This document shows positions 10,160 through 22,765 of a stretch of DNA of 64,000 nt, one piece after another (position 1 is the stretch's first letter; each line of letters begins with the position of its first letter). Below the pieces are notes generated by a model. It was not told the origin of the DNA. It was given only the letters and a program-made list of their open reading frames with translations, and did not search any database. The translations under genes were made by a program, and so were the position numbers. Where the stretch lies: NCBI GenBank assembly GCA_003255025.1, contig QANY01004802.1, positions 243,909 through 307,908 on the forward strand. The letters run 5' to 3'. This DNA comes from Datisca glomerata (taxonomy: Eukaryota > Streptophyta > Magnoliopsida > Cucurbitales > Datiscaceae).

Positions 10160-11210
10160 GTTTTTTGCAGGACCGTCGTACGAAGAGGATTTTTGGCAAG
10201 GGTATGAACGGGATGGACTATATTACTTTGGCGATCCACCTCCCCTTCAACCACCAGATCCTATTATTCGAGTTGCCGCTTCTATTATTTTTTATTTTTC
10301 TATTTCCTTTTCTTTTAGAGACTTACATTTATAACTCTGATTTTTGGGGTAACTCTGATGTTTGGGGTCCATCTCCTGTTACTATTATGTCTGGACACTG
10401 ATATTATGTCACATTTATTGATGACTTTTTTAGATGTACATGGGTTGATTTGCTTAGAAAAATATGATGTCCCACATGTGCTTAAACAATTTCTTACTAT
10501 GATCAAAACTCAGTATCAAACTGTTGTTCGATTGATTCGTTCTGATAATGGGGGGAGTATATTTTGAGTGATTTTATCTATCATCTTTCTAGTCTTGGGA
10601 TTCTTCAGCAGCTTACATGGCCATATACTCCTGAACAAAAAGGCGTAGCTGAGCGTAAGAATCGCCACCTTATGGGCATTTCCTGTTGCCTTTTGAAGGG
10701 AATGTTTGTTCCTCAAATTTTTGGGGACATGTCTGTTCTCACCGCAACATATTTGATTAATAGAGTTCCTAGTCAAATCTTGGGCGGACAAACTTCTTTA
10801 GGTATTCTTCATCCCGAAAAACCCATTTTCCCTATTTCCTTGTGTCTTTGGTTGTGTTTGATTTGTTCAAAACAAGAATCCTACTCGAACAAATTTGGAC
10901 GATAAGTCTATCCGCTACGCATTTATGGGATACTCATCTCAATTCAAAGGGTATCGATGTTACGGTCCCTCATCTAGATGGTTTATTTCTTCTTTGGATG
11001 TTACTTTTTGGGAGAATACCCCATTCTTTTTTTGTTCCATTGATGTTAGGAGTGGGGTCCCATCTGTTGAGGATCTTCCTTGTCGTATCCCTATTATTGA
11101 CCCCCTGATGCTCCCATTATTTCCCCTAGTTCTTTGCCTCCCATTGCAGGTCCTCCTACCAAGGTATATAGTCGCCGCTCTCATCTCCCTGTGCTGGACT
11201 CCTCTATGAA
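10160..11210 (+). pseudogene. Copia integrase remnant
   Basis: The pre-integrase motif (KRIFGKGYERDGLYYF in shifting frames) is near 10185. The catalytic core covers 10380-10900 with DVHGLICLEKYDVPHVLKQF, then a TQYQTVVRLIRSDNGGSIF block carrying the second catalytic Asp. A YTPEQKGVAERKNRHLM block follows with the catalytic Glu. After it comes the C-terminal DDKSIRYAFMGYSSQFKGYRCY. Several stops and frameshifts are present. Confidence 0.85.
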
Positions 11211-11399
11211 CGAAGGCACTGATCCTCCCCCTCTTGACGATATCCCTTGAGGGCCCTTCGCCCCCCTAATTGCCTCACTTGATCATGTTCTATTGATCAC
11301 CTATTGAGAATCATATTTTGTATAGTGCTTTGTCCAGTCCCTTTCAGGGATTTGTCAGTCACATTGATTCTCTTATGATTTCGCGATCTGTTGGGGAAG

Positions 11400-12330
11400 C
11401 AACACAAGACCCACAGTGAGTGGCCGCTATGCAAGATGAGATGAAAGCCTTGCAAGATAATCATACTTGGGACTTGGTTGCTTTACCTCAGGGGGAGAAA
11501 ACGGTTGGATGTCGTTGGGTATTCAATCTTAAATATAATGCGGATGAAACTGTTAATCAGTACAAGGAATGTCTAGTCGCCAAAGGTTAACTCAGATTCC
11601 CGGCAAGGATTTCAATGCAACCTTTACTCCTCTTGCAAAACTCACTATTGTTCGTCTCATTATCTCTTTGGCTGCTTCTCACTCCTGACTCTTGCATCAG
11701 ATGGATGTTAAGAATGCCTTCTTGAATGGCGAATTTGATGAGGTTATTTATATGGATCTGCCTTCGGTTTTTTAGGATGATGGGGAGTATTCAGGGAAAG
11801 TATATCGTCTACGAAAACCCTTGTATAGGTTCAAACAATCTCCGCGAGCTTAGTTTGCTCGGTTTAGTGCAGTGGTGCTTGAGTTGAGATTTCTTAGATG
11901 TCACTTTGATCATACATATTTTATTAGACGGAATTCATTAGGGCGATGTGTCATCCTCTCTATGTATGTTGATGATATCCTCTTTGCTGGTGATGATAGT
12001 ATCATCATTACAAAGGTCAAGAAAGATCTTTGTTCATCTTTTGATATCAAAGATTTAGGGGGGGCTAAAGTATTTTTGGGTATTGAGGTTACTCGTTCCA
12101 AGACAAGTATCTTTCTCTCATAGCAGAAGTATGTTATTCACCTTCTTGGTGATACTAGGATGTTAGGATGTAGACCTGCATCTACACCTATAGATCTGAA
12201 TGTCAAACTTTCAGCTGAATCAAGTGAACTACTAGCAAATCCGAGTATGTATCAGAGATTGTTTGGAAGAGTTATTTATCTGACTAACACACATCCCAAT
12301 CTAGTTTATTCTGTTATTCTTGTGAGTTAG
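11400..12330 (+). pseudogene. Copia reverse transcriptase remnant
   Basis: Blocks in order: AMQDEMKALQDNHTWDLVAL-like start (11430), VGCRWVFNLKYNADETV (11505), QMDVKNAFLNGEFDEVIYMD (11700), and the active site MYVDDILFAGDDS (about 11960-11998) with YVDD intact. KFLGIEVTRSK-type sequence follows near 12080. At least four in-frame stops interrupt it. Confidence 0.88.
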
Positions 12331-12353
12331 TTTATGCTTGGTCCTCTTCACAT

Positions 12354-12917
12354 TTGGATGCAGTTTACCACATTTTGAGATATTTGAAGTCTTGTCCGGG
12401 CCTTGGTCTTTTCTATTTCTCCAAAAACACAATTGACGTGTCTTACTTTACTGATGCTGACTATGCTGGGTCCAAGACAGATATGAGATCTACATCTGGT
12501 ATTTGTACTGTTTATGGTAATAATCTTCTCTCCTGAAAAAACAAGAAATAGTATGTGGTTTCTCGGTTCTCTGCTGAGGCAGAATACAGGGCAATGACTC
12601 AAGGGATATGTGAGATTTTTTTGCTTCATTCTATTCTATGGGAACTTAGTTTCTTGTTTTGTTTATCTTCCACATTGTACTGTGACAATAGGTCGGCTTT
12701 AATGTTAGTTTCAGATTCTGTTTTTCATGAAAGAACCATGCATATTGAGATTGATATTAACTTCATTCGAGAGAAAGTTCGGTCTGGAGCTATCTCTACA
12801 AAGTTTGTCCCTTCATCTGAGCAAACTTCTGATGCTCTTACAAAGCCCGTCGGTCCTACTCTTCTACAGTCAACTCTTTGCAAGCTATGCATGATTGATG
12901 TCTATGCGCCAGCTTGA
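12354..12917 (+). pseudogene. Copia RNase H remnant
   Basis: Reads ILRYLKSCPGLGLFY, then YFTDADYAGSKTDMRSTSG, then VSRFSAEAEYRAMTQGICEI, YCDNRSALMLVSDSVFHERT, and the C-terminal EQTSDALTKPVGPTLLQSTL. These are the standard copia RNase H blocks, close to intact apart from a stop at 12534. The frame ends eight bases before the polypurine tract. Confidence 0.9.
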
Positions 12918-12924
12918 GAGGGAG

Positions 12925-13069
12925 TATTGGATAAAATATTATTTATCTTTGCTTTACTTTTCTAGTATTTAAGGGAATTTTAATATTTTTAACTTTCTTA
13001 TCCATGGTATAAACACCCCATGTATTTTCTAAACTTTATCAATTACTATAACTCTTTTAGCTTTCTACT
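12925..13069 (+). repeat. 3' LTR of copia element (145 bp)
   Basis: Follows the polypurine tract GAGAGGGAG (12916-12924). Starts TATTGGATAAAATATTATTT and ends CTTTTAGCTTTCTACT, followed by TTTAT at 13070-13074. Confidence 0.92.
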
Positions 13070-13074
13070 TTTAT

Positions 13075-15198
13075 AACATTGAACATGATTTTTAACATAA
13101 TTTTACATCATATTGAGGTTCTGATTTTATCTATTAGTACGTACATATCATGTGCATCTCATCAGCAATTAACGAAGTCAATTTATCTTAAGGTTGATTC
13201 ATTTCTTCATCTTCTTCATTCAGCCTCACAGTCTCTTCATTCAACCTCGTGATTGAGCGTCACCATTAAAAAATTACAAGGTAGTTGATTTTCTTTAACG
13301 AGGCTATGCTGCAAAGCTGATTAGCAAGGCTGTGCGAGGGGAGACTTTTTTTTAACAAAAGAGATTTCGGTAAGAGACAACAAAACAAAGTCAATGAGGT
13401 CTTCAATGAAAAGGGCATTGTTTTTTATGATGAGATACACGTGTTATATGCGTGCCAACAGACAAACCAAGTCTTAAGAGAGGCTTATAATTCAAGATTA
13501 AGATTATAAATATGAAAAATAAAAGTTGATCATAAATGAGATGAAGCGTAAAATATGAGGGTGCAATATGTAGTTTTCTAAGAAAAGTTTAAGAGACGTT
13601 TCTATGTGACATGTCCACTAACCACATGGCTTCACCACTACCATTTCTCTTTAATTTACAGCGAGTTGCGTGGTTGCAAGACTGACAAATGACGGAGAAA
13701 GAGACAGACTGCCTTTCATGATATTGCTTCTAATCTTTAATCTACGCTTCACCTAATTCCTTTTGACGTTTCGTGAACAAAAGGTTTCAGATTTCGCATT
13801 CGTTAATGGTTGAAGCATCCAAGTCTTGGTTGATGCTTGAAACCACTTAGCACGCTAATGATTGAAAAAAAAAAAGGAACCTTCAGGTGTGAAAACTACC
13901 AAGAAATTTTGTATTTTCAACTCGAATTCTTACTCGGAAGAAATACCAAATAGTTTGCTGAATGATTCTACGAAACGTGATTTTTTATCCGAGAACTTAC
14001 CGTTAGACACTAATATAACATTTTGTTGTTAAAAAATTTACTAGATGGGGGTCTAACAAAATATTTAACTAGATCAGAATCTGTCACTAATTTTCACCCA
14101 ATTTTTTTAAATAAATTGATAACTTTATTTTTTTCATCTGTAAAAAAAGTTTAATTTTATTAAAAATAAGAGAAATGTACTAAAATCCTTTTTTATTTGA
14201 TAGGGACTGTTTATGAAAATCTCTAAATATATTCGTTGTAAACAAATTAAGAAGTCTCAAAGAAAATGAAACTGATCAATAAACTGAGTACACTACAAAA
14301 AGATCCCATCTTTTCTCTGCTCTATTTTTGGACAAAATATAGTACAAAAGGTTATGGTTGGAGAACAAACCAAAACGAGTCGATACATTCCACTATCTAC
14401 ACATTTAATCGGATCAAGCCTATTTAAAAACTTTCCTTACCAACTTCCAGTGTAATAAAAAAGTACTGAATGTAAAGGAAAATGATAGGCTCTATAGTTT
14501 TCTGTTTAGGTAGGAAGATAGAGAAATAATTATAAAAAAATGTTACGTAATATAATAATATCATAAAGTGGTTGATCAACTAAACACGTTTTATCCAATC
14601 ACGTTTCATGTAGTAGTTGAAGACTTGAAGTGAAGTCATGCATGAGACGTATGAAATCATATATAAGTCAAAGCAAGACCGTCACATTTTCATTCTCCCC
14701 AACCAAAGATCTTTATTTAATGTTTTGTGCATGAAATTACTAAAACCCTGATCAATGTGTGTCACAACCAATGCAACTACACAACCACGTAAAAGCAATT
14801 CACATCAATAGTAATTTGTGGGGCAAACAATGCAACTGGGCATAAAAAGTTCACAATCATTCGTGATTACAGCTAGAGATTTTTAAATTATATCATTTGA
14901 TTCTCATCCATATCCGTTTGTACAGAATACTGTGAAGAGAAATGTGAATAGAAGAGAGAGGAAATAATCATATATTAATCTAAAGTATCTGCCCTGTTAA
15001 TTGCATAAAGCTGTCAAGTTGTGGAAAATGAAAGTAAAATGTGCTAAATGTACTCTCACCATTCAATTTGATTTCAATAAGCAGGAAGGAAATACAAAAC
15101 TGAAGGAATTATGATCCCCCAAGTAAAAACAACCAGAAGGCTACTAAACAGACAGATGAAATCAAAAGTGATCATGATCAGTTCTAATAAGCTATTGA
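13075..15198. other. Intergenic, nothing recognised
   Basis: AT-rich sequence without supported ORFs, repeats or transposon domains. It separates the copia element from the 3' end of the pseudouridine synthase gene and probably holds that gene's 3' UTR (left of 15199). Confidence 0.5.
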
Positions 15199-18100
15199 TC
15201 AGGGATTTATCATGTCCCAACTTCTTTGCATGTATAAAGGTAAAGGAGCATCCAATTCAAGGCTTTCCAATTCTGAAAGGCCATCTGCCATAGAATATGG
15301 AACGTTTTGCAGAGCGAAAGAGATATTGGGTAAAACCATTTGCTTACAGTGCAGATGTAGGCGAGGCTTCTTTTCAGCTACACTTCCATTCCCAACATCA
15401 AGGGCAAATGGAAGGCTTTTTCTCTCTGGAATTTTTAAGCTCGTTGCATCGGTAGATCCAGGAAAGGGTTTCCATTTCCTATGTGCCTGCCATCCATATT
15501 TGTAGTCTCCAACAATTGGCGTTCCCAATACTTCAGCACAGTGTACACGAAGCTGTATGAGAAATCGAGAATAAGGATTTGTTTGTCGCACGTTAAAGTT
15601 GAGAAAATGGAAAACTATACAAGTTATATATTGTAAAAGTTGACATTTTTACTGTCACACCTGATGCTTTCTCCCAGTAAGAGGAGACAACTCCAGCCAT
15701 GCGAAACCTGAATAAGATCTCACAAGACTTGATTTATCACTCACAAGACAGATTTCATAACAACATCATAAAGAGTCGTGATATCCATTTTATTTTATTT
15801 TCTCACTTACGCTTCATTTGACATCGAAAAGAAGAAGAAAACAAGAAAACAAATTAAACAGGGCATTCCGAAGTTGCAGTTGCTCCATATGTGGGTAAAA
15901 ATATTCTATTATCCATATCCATAGAAGTGACACAAAAATATAAATCCCTACTTCTATCATGTGTAGTTCAACGCACTAGAAAGAGTAAGATGAGGTACAA
16001 TTCTGACCACGATGTGATTTAATCACTCGGTACACTGTTATTGCATGCTGAGATGGCACAGATTGGGCATTGTCAACAATTGTAGTTCGTTCAGATCTTC
16101 CATTGTCGACTACCATCTGCAATTGACAAAATGGCGCACATAAGGAGAAATAATAATTTACGAGAAGATATGAAGGGGAAAAACTACCATATCTAAATGT
16201 CAAAGTAAGTTACAAACAGAGAGCCATAAAAGAGGAAAGTTACCGATATGATATGATTTAAAAGGTTGGATGAACTGGTTAGGCCTACTAACATGGTAAA
16301 GAGTTTTAGTGTTCCATGGAACGGTTTAGCAACTAAGGTGAAGAGTTCCAATTCCAAATCCAGACAATGGTAGTATGTTATCAGTTGTCTAACCTTTCCC
16401 AATGGCACTGAAATCAAACCGTTTGAACGTTTCGGAGATCCAATTACAAGCGCCCAGTACCTTTTTTGCAGAACTCTTTTCTCATTTTCAATGTCCTGGG
16501 AAAGAAGGAAAAACAGATATCTTAACTATCAGGTGGAGCCATAACAATAATAGAAACTGACAATGCACTTCCTATGAACTGCCTAGGGTTTATGATGAAA
16601 ACCAAGATAGAAAGATACATCTGTTGACGCTCCAAAAGTTTTCTCACGGAAGATAGAATGGAGAACTGAAGCACTTGTTTGTGTCCTTCCCATCACTAAG
16701 ATGCCGCTACTATCTCTATCAAGTCTATGTACCTAAAATTGACAAAGCTGCAAGCTTGTAAGACTCCAAATATGGACCATGGATTTCAGTAATCATGAAT
16801 CATTGTGAAAACAGGGAAAAAGATGCAATATCTAATCTTAGTTGCTGACACGGCCACTTCTACCACTTTCGACCAATAAGTGTAAACTCATTATACCATG
16901 GGAATTCTGGATCATCACAGTAATTTACACTTCCGCATTGATTCCTCATATTTACATTGTTGAAGCTCCGAAAGAGAAGGACAAAATTCATTGCAGTTTA
17001 GCTATTTAAAACTAAAAGTAACGAGAGTTGGAGATAACATGGCTTCTCAAGTTTATGCTACTAGACCCAATTCCTTTCCCAACAGTCATATTATACAAAC
17101 TGATAAACAATCATAACTACATAACTATTCCTGCCCTATTGTAATGCAAAAAATACAAAAAGATAATCTATTATATTTTGTGACAAATACAAAAATCTAT
17201 TAAACACAAAATTAAAGGAAAATGTATTAGAGCAGAGGCTTCTATAAACTTCTATTGTAATATCTAAAATTGCAATTTCTTACTAAAGTTAAAAATGACA
17301 GAGAATGGAGTGGGGCACAAAATTCCTATTTTAGCAGCACTAAAAATATTGTCACTGACAGACTCTCAAGAATGTAGATGCATCATTAACATTATAAAAT
17401 CCCATTTCCTCACAAGTCAAATTCTTTATAAAGCTAATGTATCCTGTTCTTCCATGTCAACTAAATTTTTTTATGACATGTCTGAAAGAGGGTGACTGAC
17501 TTCTAGAGTTTCTTGGACTGATACAACTAGAATCTTTAAAGAAATGGTTTGTTTACGTAGCATTTACACCAAATTTTGGAAGCTCTTAAAGCAGAATACG
17601 ATTCTTGTGTAATACCTTAGTGTACTGAAAATCTGAAACCATTTATTTCTTGCGGCTGATTATCTAAAATCATTTATATGATGGAAAACTCACCAAACGC
17701 GGTGGTTCTGAGGAGTCATAACGCAAACAACCCACAGCCAGTTCATCTAAACTTCTTTTGATGCCAATGCCACCCTGGCCAAAATTTACATTGGTCACAT
17801 TCAGCTATTTTCCTTTAGCCAGTAATTTAGATGAAATAACGTACAAAAATTTAATGATTTACCTGAACAGGCATGCCAGGAGGTTTATTAAGGACAATAA
17901 TAGCTGGATCCTGAATTGAATTGATATAACATGTCAGAAAGAGTATCAAAGTTGAAACACACACACAAACAAATAGAAAGGAAAAAAAAACAGAGAGATA
18001 GAGTCAAAATTGTGAACCTTGTGCAAGACAAGATCATGCATGAACTTCACTTCTTCTTCACTGCAACTCTCCCTTTTCTCTGCGGGGGATGATTCAACTG

Positions 18101-19233
18101 TAACAGGGAGGATAATTCGCTCGCCTAAGTTCATAGAGTCTTTGGCTGCCACCTTGTAACAAGTTTAAGTATCAGTAAAGAAATAAACGCTTCTCTCCCA
18201 TAAACCAGGATATACACCAGACGACATCTTTCAGCTAATACCAGTGAAGATACTCAAACAGTCAAATAGCAAACACGACTAATCACCCTTTTGGGTCGTT
18301 GGTCTTGTATTTGAAAACCGTGAGTAGAACCTTCTGCGTTGGAATACTCCTTCCGCACCTGCAAGAAACCGTGAAATAATATAACTATCGTTGAGAAGGA
18401 TCGAAGGAAAACTTTCAGTCATCTTTTCTTTTCCACTAAAAATTTGACAAGCTATCCAAACTTCATTATGCATCTACAAACTATCTGGTTAACATTTGCA
18501 CCAACTAAGCTTTCCAACTCAATGGACAGCTTCTTTTAACTTCTTTTTTTTTTAATATCTGCATTTAACTTCAATAAGCTACCTAAGCTTCACAGAAAAT
18601 ATTGCAAAGTTTCCTAATGGACAGTCAGTTTAACTTCAATAAGCAAAATATAAGAATTATTTAAGTACAAAAACGTTTATAATATACTTTACTAGACTTA
18701 TGACAGTCACACTCACACTCACAGCCATAACAAAAACAGGAGTTTTCAAGTTCCAAAAAATAGGACGTAGTCTAACGAATAAGGTAATTTGCAGAAAAAC
18801 TAAGTAAAAATAAATTAGCTAATGGGACTTCTTTTATCATTTTTAGAGGTTTTAGAAGGCACCAAACCTTTCTGAGGCGAAAGAGCTTCTGTACGAGGCT
18901 CCTTGGCAGTTCAGGGCAGCAACGAAGAACCCATTTCAATGCTGTGATCGTGATGATGGAAGAACCTCCTTTTGTTTGAGAGCCGCAGTGTGATATCTCT
19001 TTCCCTAGTGCAGCGCCGTTTACGGTGTCAGTATATGGAGGTAACATGTACCATTTACGATTCTCTTTGTTCTGATTTTGCTCTTCGGATGGCGTTTTAT
19101 CGGCACTAGCGGCCGCATAACGAGATATTCGACGGACTAAGGCCGAGAAATGGAAGTTAACGCCGCCTAACGCGGGGGACAATGGTGAAGCTCGGTGGCG
19201 GAGGAGCTGACGCAGGAGAGCCAGATCCGCCAT
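15199..19233 (-). CDS. RNA pseudouridine synthase, RluD-like, probably mitochondrial (ten exons)
   Basis: Converts uridine to pseudouridine in structured RNA. Exons on minus: 19233-18868, 18358-18287, 18152-18018, 17910-17863, 17774-17694, 16732-16619, 16495-16394, 16116-16008, 15707-15661, 15552-15199. All have GT..AG borders and the join gives 475 aa. The catalytic motif HRLDRDSSG (about 236-244) has the nucleophile Asp239. Upstream are the S4-like segment [18 protein letters not shown] (about 109-127) and the strand [13 protein letters not shown] (about 195-207). Downstream are [30 protein letters not shown] and [11 protein letters not shown], all typical of the RluA/RluD family. The first 45 residues are Arg/Ser/Ala-rich with few acidic residues, as in a mitochondrial transit peptide; the closest plant proteins I know are the mitochondrial PUS3/PUS4 type. 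The exact RNA target cannot be told. No break is seen. Confidence 0.93.
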
Positions 19234-19863
19234 GGGTCAGACATTGGATTTTGTGATGAAGCAGGGCTTTATGGCGGGAAACAGGCTTATGGTTGGGCTC
19301 ATAGCCCCAATTGATTTGATTTGGAATATTCGGGCTATACTATAATGACAGCCCAGGTCCATTTAAGCAAATGGTGCTGACTCTTAAATTGATGGGAGAG
19401 CTAAATGTATCATGTATTAAACAAATAATTATATCAAATAGATAAATTTTGAAACGAAATAACAGATTTTCTTTTCAAAATTTAGATAAATAAATAATTT
19501 TTATTGTCACGTTATCAACTAACTGTTGATAAAATTATAGCTTCACGTTTTTAATCTTGAATAAACAAATTTCACAATTTGATTTGTGGGTCCATGTAGT
19601 TAATTAAAAAAATATGACAATTAATATTTTCTAATTTAGATATTGTTTTATTGATTTTTTTAAACTAATTTAGAAGATAACTAATGATTGATTATATTTT
19701 CCTTAATATCAGCTAAAATTTGTTAAGTAAATATTCTTTCAAATTAATGACATTATCAATATTGAATATTCAACAACTTTGAAGAAAAAATCAGTTTAGA
19801 TCATCTATCTTCTTTCTTCATAATATGTAGGCAATTTTGGAAGCTGCACGTTTGAATTATCCG
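19234..19863. other. Upstream region of the pseudouridine synthase gene
   Basis: Immediately upstream of the start codon on minus the DNA is moderately GC-rich for about 90 bases and then AT-rich. No clear TATA box or known element was recognised. No ORF. Confidence 0.4.
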
Positions 19864-20345
19864 TCTATATACCCCTGGTATACCCCAAAAATCGATATAT
19901 TATCTTTCAAATTGGTATATCATCCATATACATTTAGTATACCTGAAAAATTATCAAACACACCATATATAGATTATGTATATTCAAATTTCAAATTTTG
20001 AGCATTAATTATATAAATAATTCTAGGATATTTCAAATCGGTATATTATCTATATAACTTTGATATACCTGAAAAATCATTAAAACACACCATATTAGGT
20101 ATTTTAAATTTTAAATTTTCAGCATTAATTACATCATTAATTCAAGCATCTTTCAAACAGGTATATCATCTATATACATCTGATATACCTGAAAAATCAT
20201 CAAAGACACCATATATAGATTAGTTATTTTAATTTCAAATTTTAAGCATTAATTACATCCTTGATTCTAACATGTTTTAAATCGATATATCATATATATA
20301 CCTTTGATATAACCGAAAAATCATCAAACACATTATATAAAGATT
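19864..20345. repeat. ~120-bp tandem repeat, about four copies
   Basis: Each unit carries GTATATCATCTATATAC, then TGATATACCTGAAAAATCAT, then CAAACACACCATATATAGATT, then ATTTCAAATTTT.AGCATTAA. A short divergent copy starts near 19864, followed by copies near 19914, 20040, 20160 and a truncated one near 20282. Copies differ by substitutions and small indels. The region abuts the left LTR region of the copia element at 20592. Confidence 0.88.
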
Positions 20346-20591
20346 AATATCATTTTAGTCTAAAATTATTGACAGATTAAAAAATCTGTTATTTATCTAA
20401 AACTATTGAAAAATTCATATTTCTTAAAATAGCCCCTCACAACTTGTCTTTTATGTAAAATTTCGCTAGATTAAAAAGTTTCAAAAATCGCCGAATTGGA
20501 TGATATACTCATTAGAACTTTTTATGCTTTTACTCGTTTACCCTCATTTAAAGCCTCTATTTCTTCCTAGCTCTCTCTCTCTCGATTCACG

Positions 20592-21267
20592 TGATCTCTC
20601 CCTTATTCTCTCTCTCGATTCACTCTCTCAATTTTCAGGCTCTCATATCTATTTATCTCTCTCAAACGTGGCCATCGGTAATCTATGTTGATGACTAGCG
20701 CCTGGACATCGCCGGCGCACGAATACCGCCTGGACGTCATGGACATCGGCGGCACACGAACACCGCCTGGGACGTCGCTGACGCACAATTTAGGTGACTC
20801 AATTCTCATTGGCGCACAATTTAGATTCTCATTTAGAATTTCTTTTGTTTTCCCCTCCACATTTAGTTTGAGATTTAGGGTTAGTAAGAATTTTTCTAAT
20901 TTAGGTTTTTATGGTTATTGGTAATTAAAAAAAGAAAAATTTTAAGATGAAAAAAAGGAAATACAAAAGAGTCTGAAATGAAAGAAAACTTGTATTAACT
21001 GGATATTTCCATGAATGTCATACCTAGTATTCTAATTACAAGCATTGTTTATAAAATTAATCTAAACAAACTTTCCACAAATCTCTTAACTACTTAACCC
21101 ACACTAACCAGTAAAATAGAAACAACCTAAGAAAATTGACGTGAACAAACCTCACGTAAATAGCTGTTGACTAAGTAAAAGAAAACAAATTAACTGAACG
21201 AAATAGTCCACCTTGAACACTTTTTATGCTCTGTCTTATGTGCAGTAAGTTACACTAATTTTTGATA
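20592..21267 (-). repeat. 3' LTR of deleted copia element
   Basis: On plus it starts TGATCTCTCCCTTATTCTCT and ends CTAATTTTTGATA. It contains a CG-rich block (20695-20800) of short direct repeats built on CGCCTGG.ACGTC and GGCGCACGAA, unusual in this AT-rich window. Confidence 0.88.
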
Positions 21268-21880
21268 CTCCCTTTTAGTGCAAGCTTACTGTCAACAATT
21301 CCTAAAGCATCTCGAAAGCACAGAAACTTAGGCTTCACCAAAGCCTTAGTGAATATATCAGCAACCTGAGCATTGGTACTAACACTTGTTAGCTCAATCT
21401 CTTCACTCAAGACTTTTTCACGAATAAAGTGATGTCGGACTTCAATATGCTTTGTTCGTGCGTGGGACACCAGATTTGATGCAAGTTTGACGGCACTTTC
21501 ATCGTCACAGTTGATTTGCACAACATAGTTAACTTCATGTAGCATGTCTCTAATCAATTTTTTTAACCAAATGCACTCTTGTGCTGCCATGGTTGCTACC
21601 ACATACTCTGCTTCAGTGTTGGATAGAGCCACAACGTCCTGCTTCTTACTGCTCCATGAAATCACTGCTGAACCAGTGTTAAAACAATAGCCTGAGGTTG
21701 ACGATCATTTGTGTCTCCTGCCCAATCTGTGTCAGTAAACCCCTTTAATAAAAACTTATCACATTTCTTGTACCAGAGCCCATGATTAAAAGATCCTTTC
21801 ACATAACGCAGTATCCATTTTGCAGCATCTAAGTGAGAAGTCCTTGGATTTTGCATAAACAAGCTTGTGGTGCCTGCTTT
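21255..21880 (-). pseudogene. Copia RNase H fragment
   Basis: Reads SHLDAAKWILRYVKGSFNHG, then FTDTDWAGDTNDRQ, then WSSKKQDVVALSNTEAEYVV, QINCDDESAVKLASN, HARTKHIEVRHHFIREKV and VADIFTKALVKPKF. The domain is almost intact with one frameshift near 21662. It belongs to the same pol as the RT fragment to its right. Confidence 0.9.
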
Positions 21881-22300
21881 AGATCATAGAGTGCTTTCTT
21901 CAATCGACATACATGATCTGGAAATTGCTTAGAGACAAAACCAAGGGGCTACTCCATAAACACTTCACGATCCAACTCTCCATAAAGAAATGCATTCTTC
22001 GCGTCAAGCTCCCATAGTTTCCAACCCTTAAAGGCAGTAAGTGAAATAAGTGACCTCACCGTTACCATCTTCGCCACCGGGCTAAATGTCTGCTCATAAT
22101 CCAATCCATAATTTTGAGAAAACCCACGAGCAACTATTGTCAATGGTGCCATCAGATTTTTTCTTCAACTGAAAAACCATTTGCAAGTGACTGGCTCACA
22201 CTTTTCTGGTTTGGGAACCAATTCCCATGTCTCATTCTTGTCTAAAGCTTCAATCTCCTCTTGCATTGCTCTTTTTCAATTTGGACAGCCCTTTGCTTCT
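21880..22300 (-). pseudogene. Copia RT fragment lacking the YVDD active site
   Basis: The frame gives IVARGFSQNYGLDYEQTFSP, VAKMVTVRSLISLTAFKGWK, and LWELDAKNAFLYGELDREVF, then LGFVSKQFPDHVCRLKKALYD-type sequence in a second frame. At about 21862 the sequence jumps from the KQAPQA block to the RNase H start. The YVDD block and about 150 residues are therefore missing. Confidence 0.88.
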
Positions 22301-22424
22301 TCATAACTTGTTGGTTCTTCTGCAGCTAATGCCCCTATAAAGAAACAAGCAGTGATTCAATTGTTAAGCTCTACCTCATAATCTTTGAGATAGTCTGGCT
22401 GCTTTTTCTCCCTTGTTGATCTTC

Positions 22425-22765
22425 TCATAGCTTGTTGCTCACCATTTTCTTCTCTTGTAACATTTTGAGCTGGAGGTTCAATTTCTGCTTCTTCATTAAA
22501 AGGTGCTTGCATATTTTCTTCAGGAAATGGAGCTCCAAATTGACTTGATTATCATTAAGAACAACGATCCTTTTAGCAAAAAAGATAGATGATACTTCAT
22601 CAAACACCACATCTCTAGAAGTAGTAAACTTCTTTGTCTCTGGATCCATACACCTCCAACCTTTCCTATAAGAATCATAGCCAACAAATACACATTTCCT
22701 TGCTTTCGGGTCAAGTTTGGTTCTATTGGATTTGGGAACATGGACAAAGCAAACAGAACCAAACG
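22425..22765 (-). pseudogene. Copia integrase C-terminal fragment
   Basis: Reads FVHVPKSNRTKLDPKARKCV, then FVGYDSYRKGWRCMDPETKK, then FTTSRDVVFDEVSS, the standard copia integrase tail. A frameshift at about 22650 splits it. It is fused directly to the end of the 5' LTR at 22765/22766. Confidence 0.88.

Larger units (their letters stand above)
8398..13069 (+). mobile_element. Ty1/copia element with short LTRs, full structure, degenerate
   Basis: 5' LTR 8398-8517, 3' LTR 12925-13069, both flanked by the 5-bp target duplication TTTAT (8393-8397 and 13070-13074). Between them lie a tRNA-Met primer site, gag, protease, integrase, reverse transcriptase, RNase H and a polypurine tract, in copia order on the plus strand. 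Many stops (TAG/TGA) and frameshifts make it non-autonomous. It inserted just beyond the LINE remnant. LTR ends read TG/TA...CT/GT rather than TG...CA. Confidence 0.93.

Noticed and set aside
14289..14310. CACTACAAAAAG as a fourth CACTA terminus
   Set aside because: There are no subterminal repeats and no inverted partner within reach.
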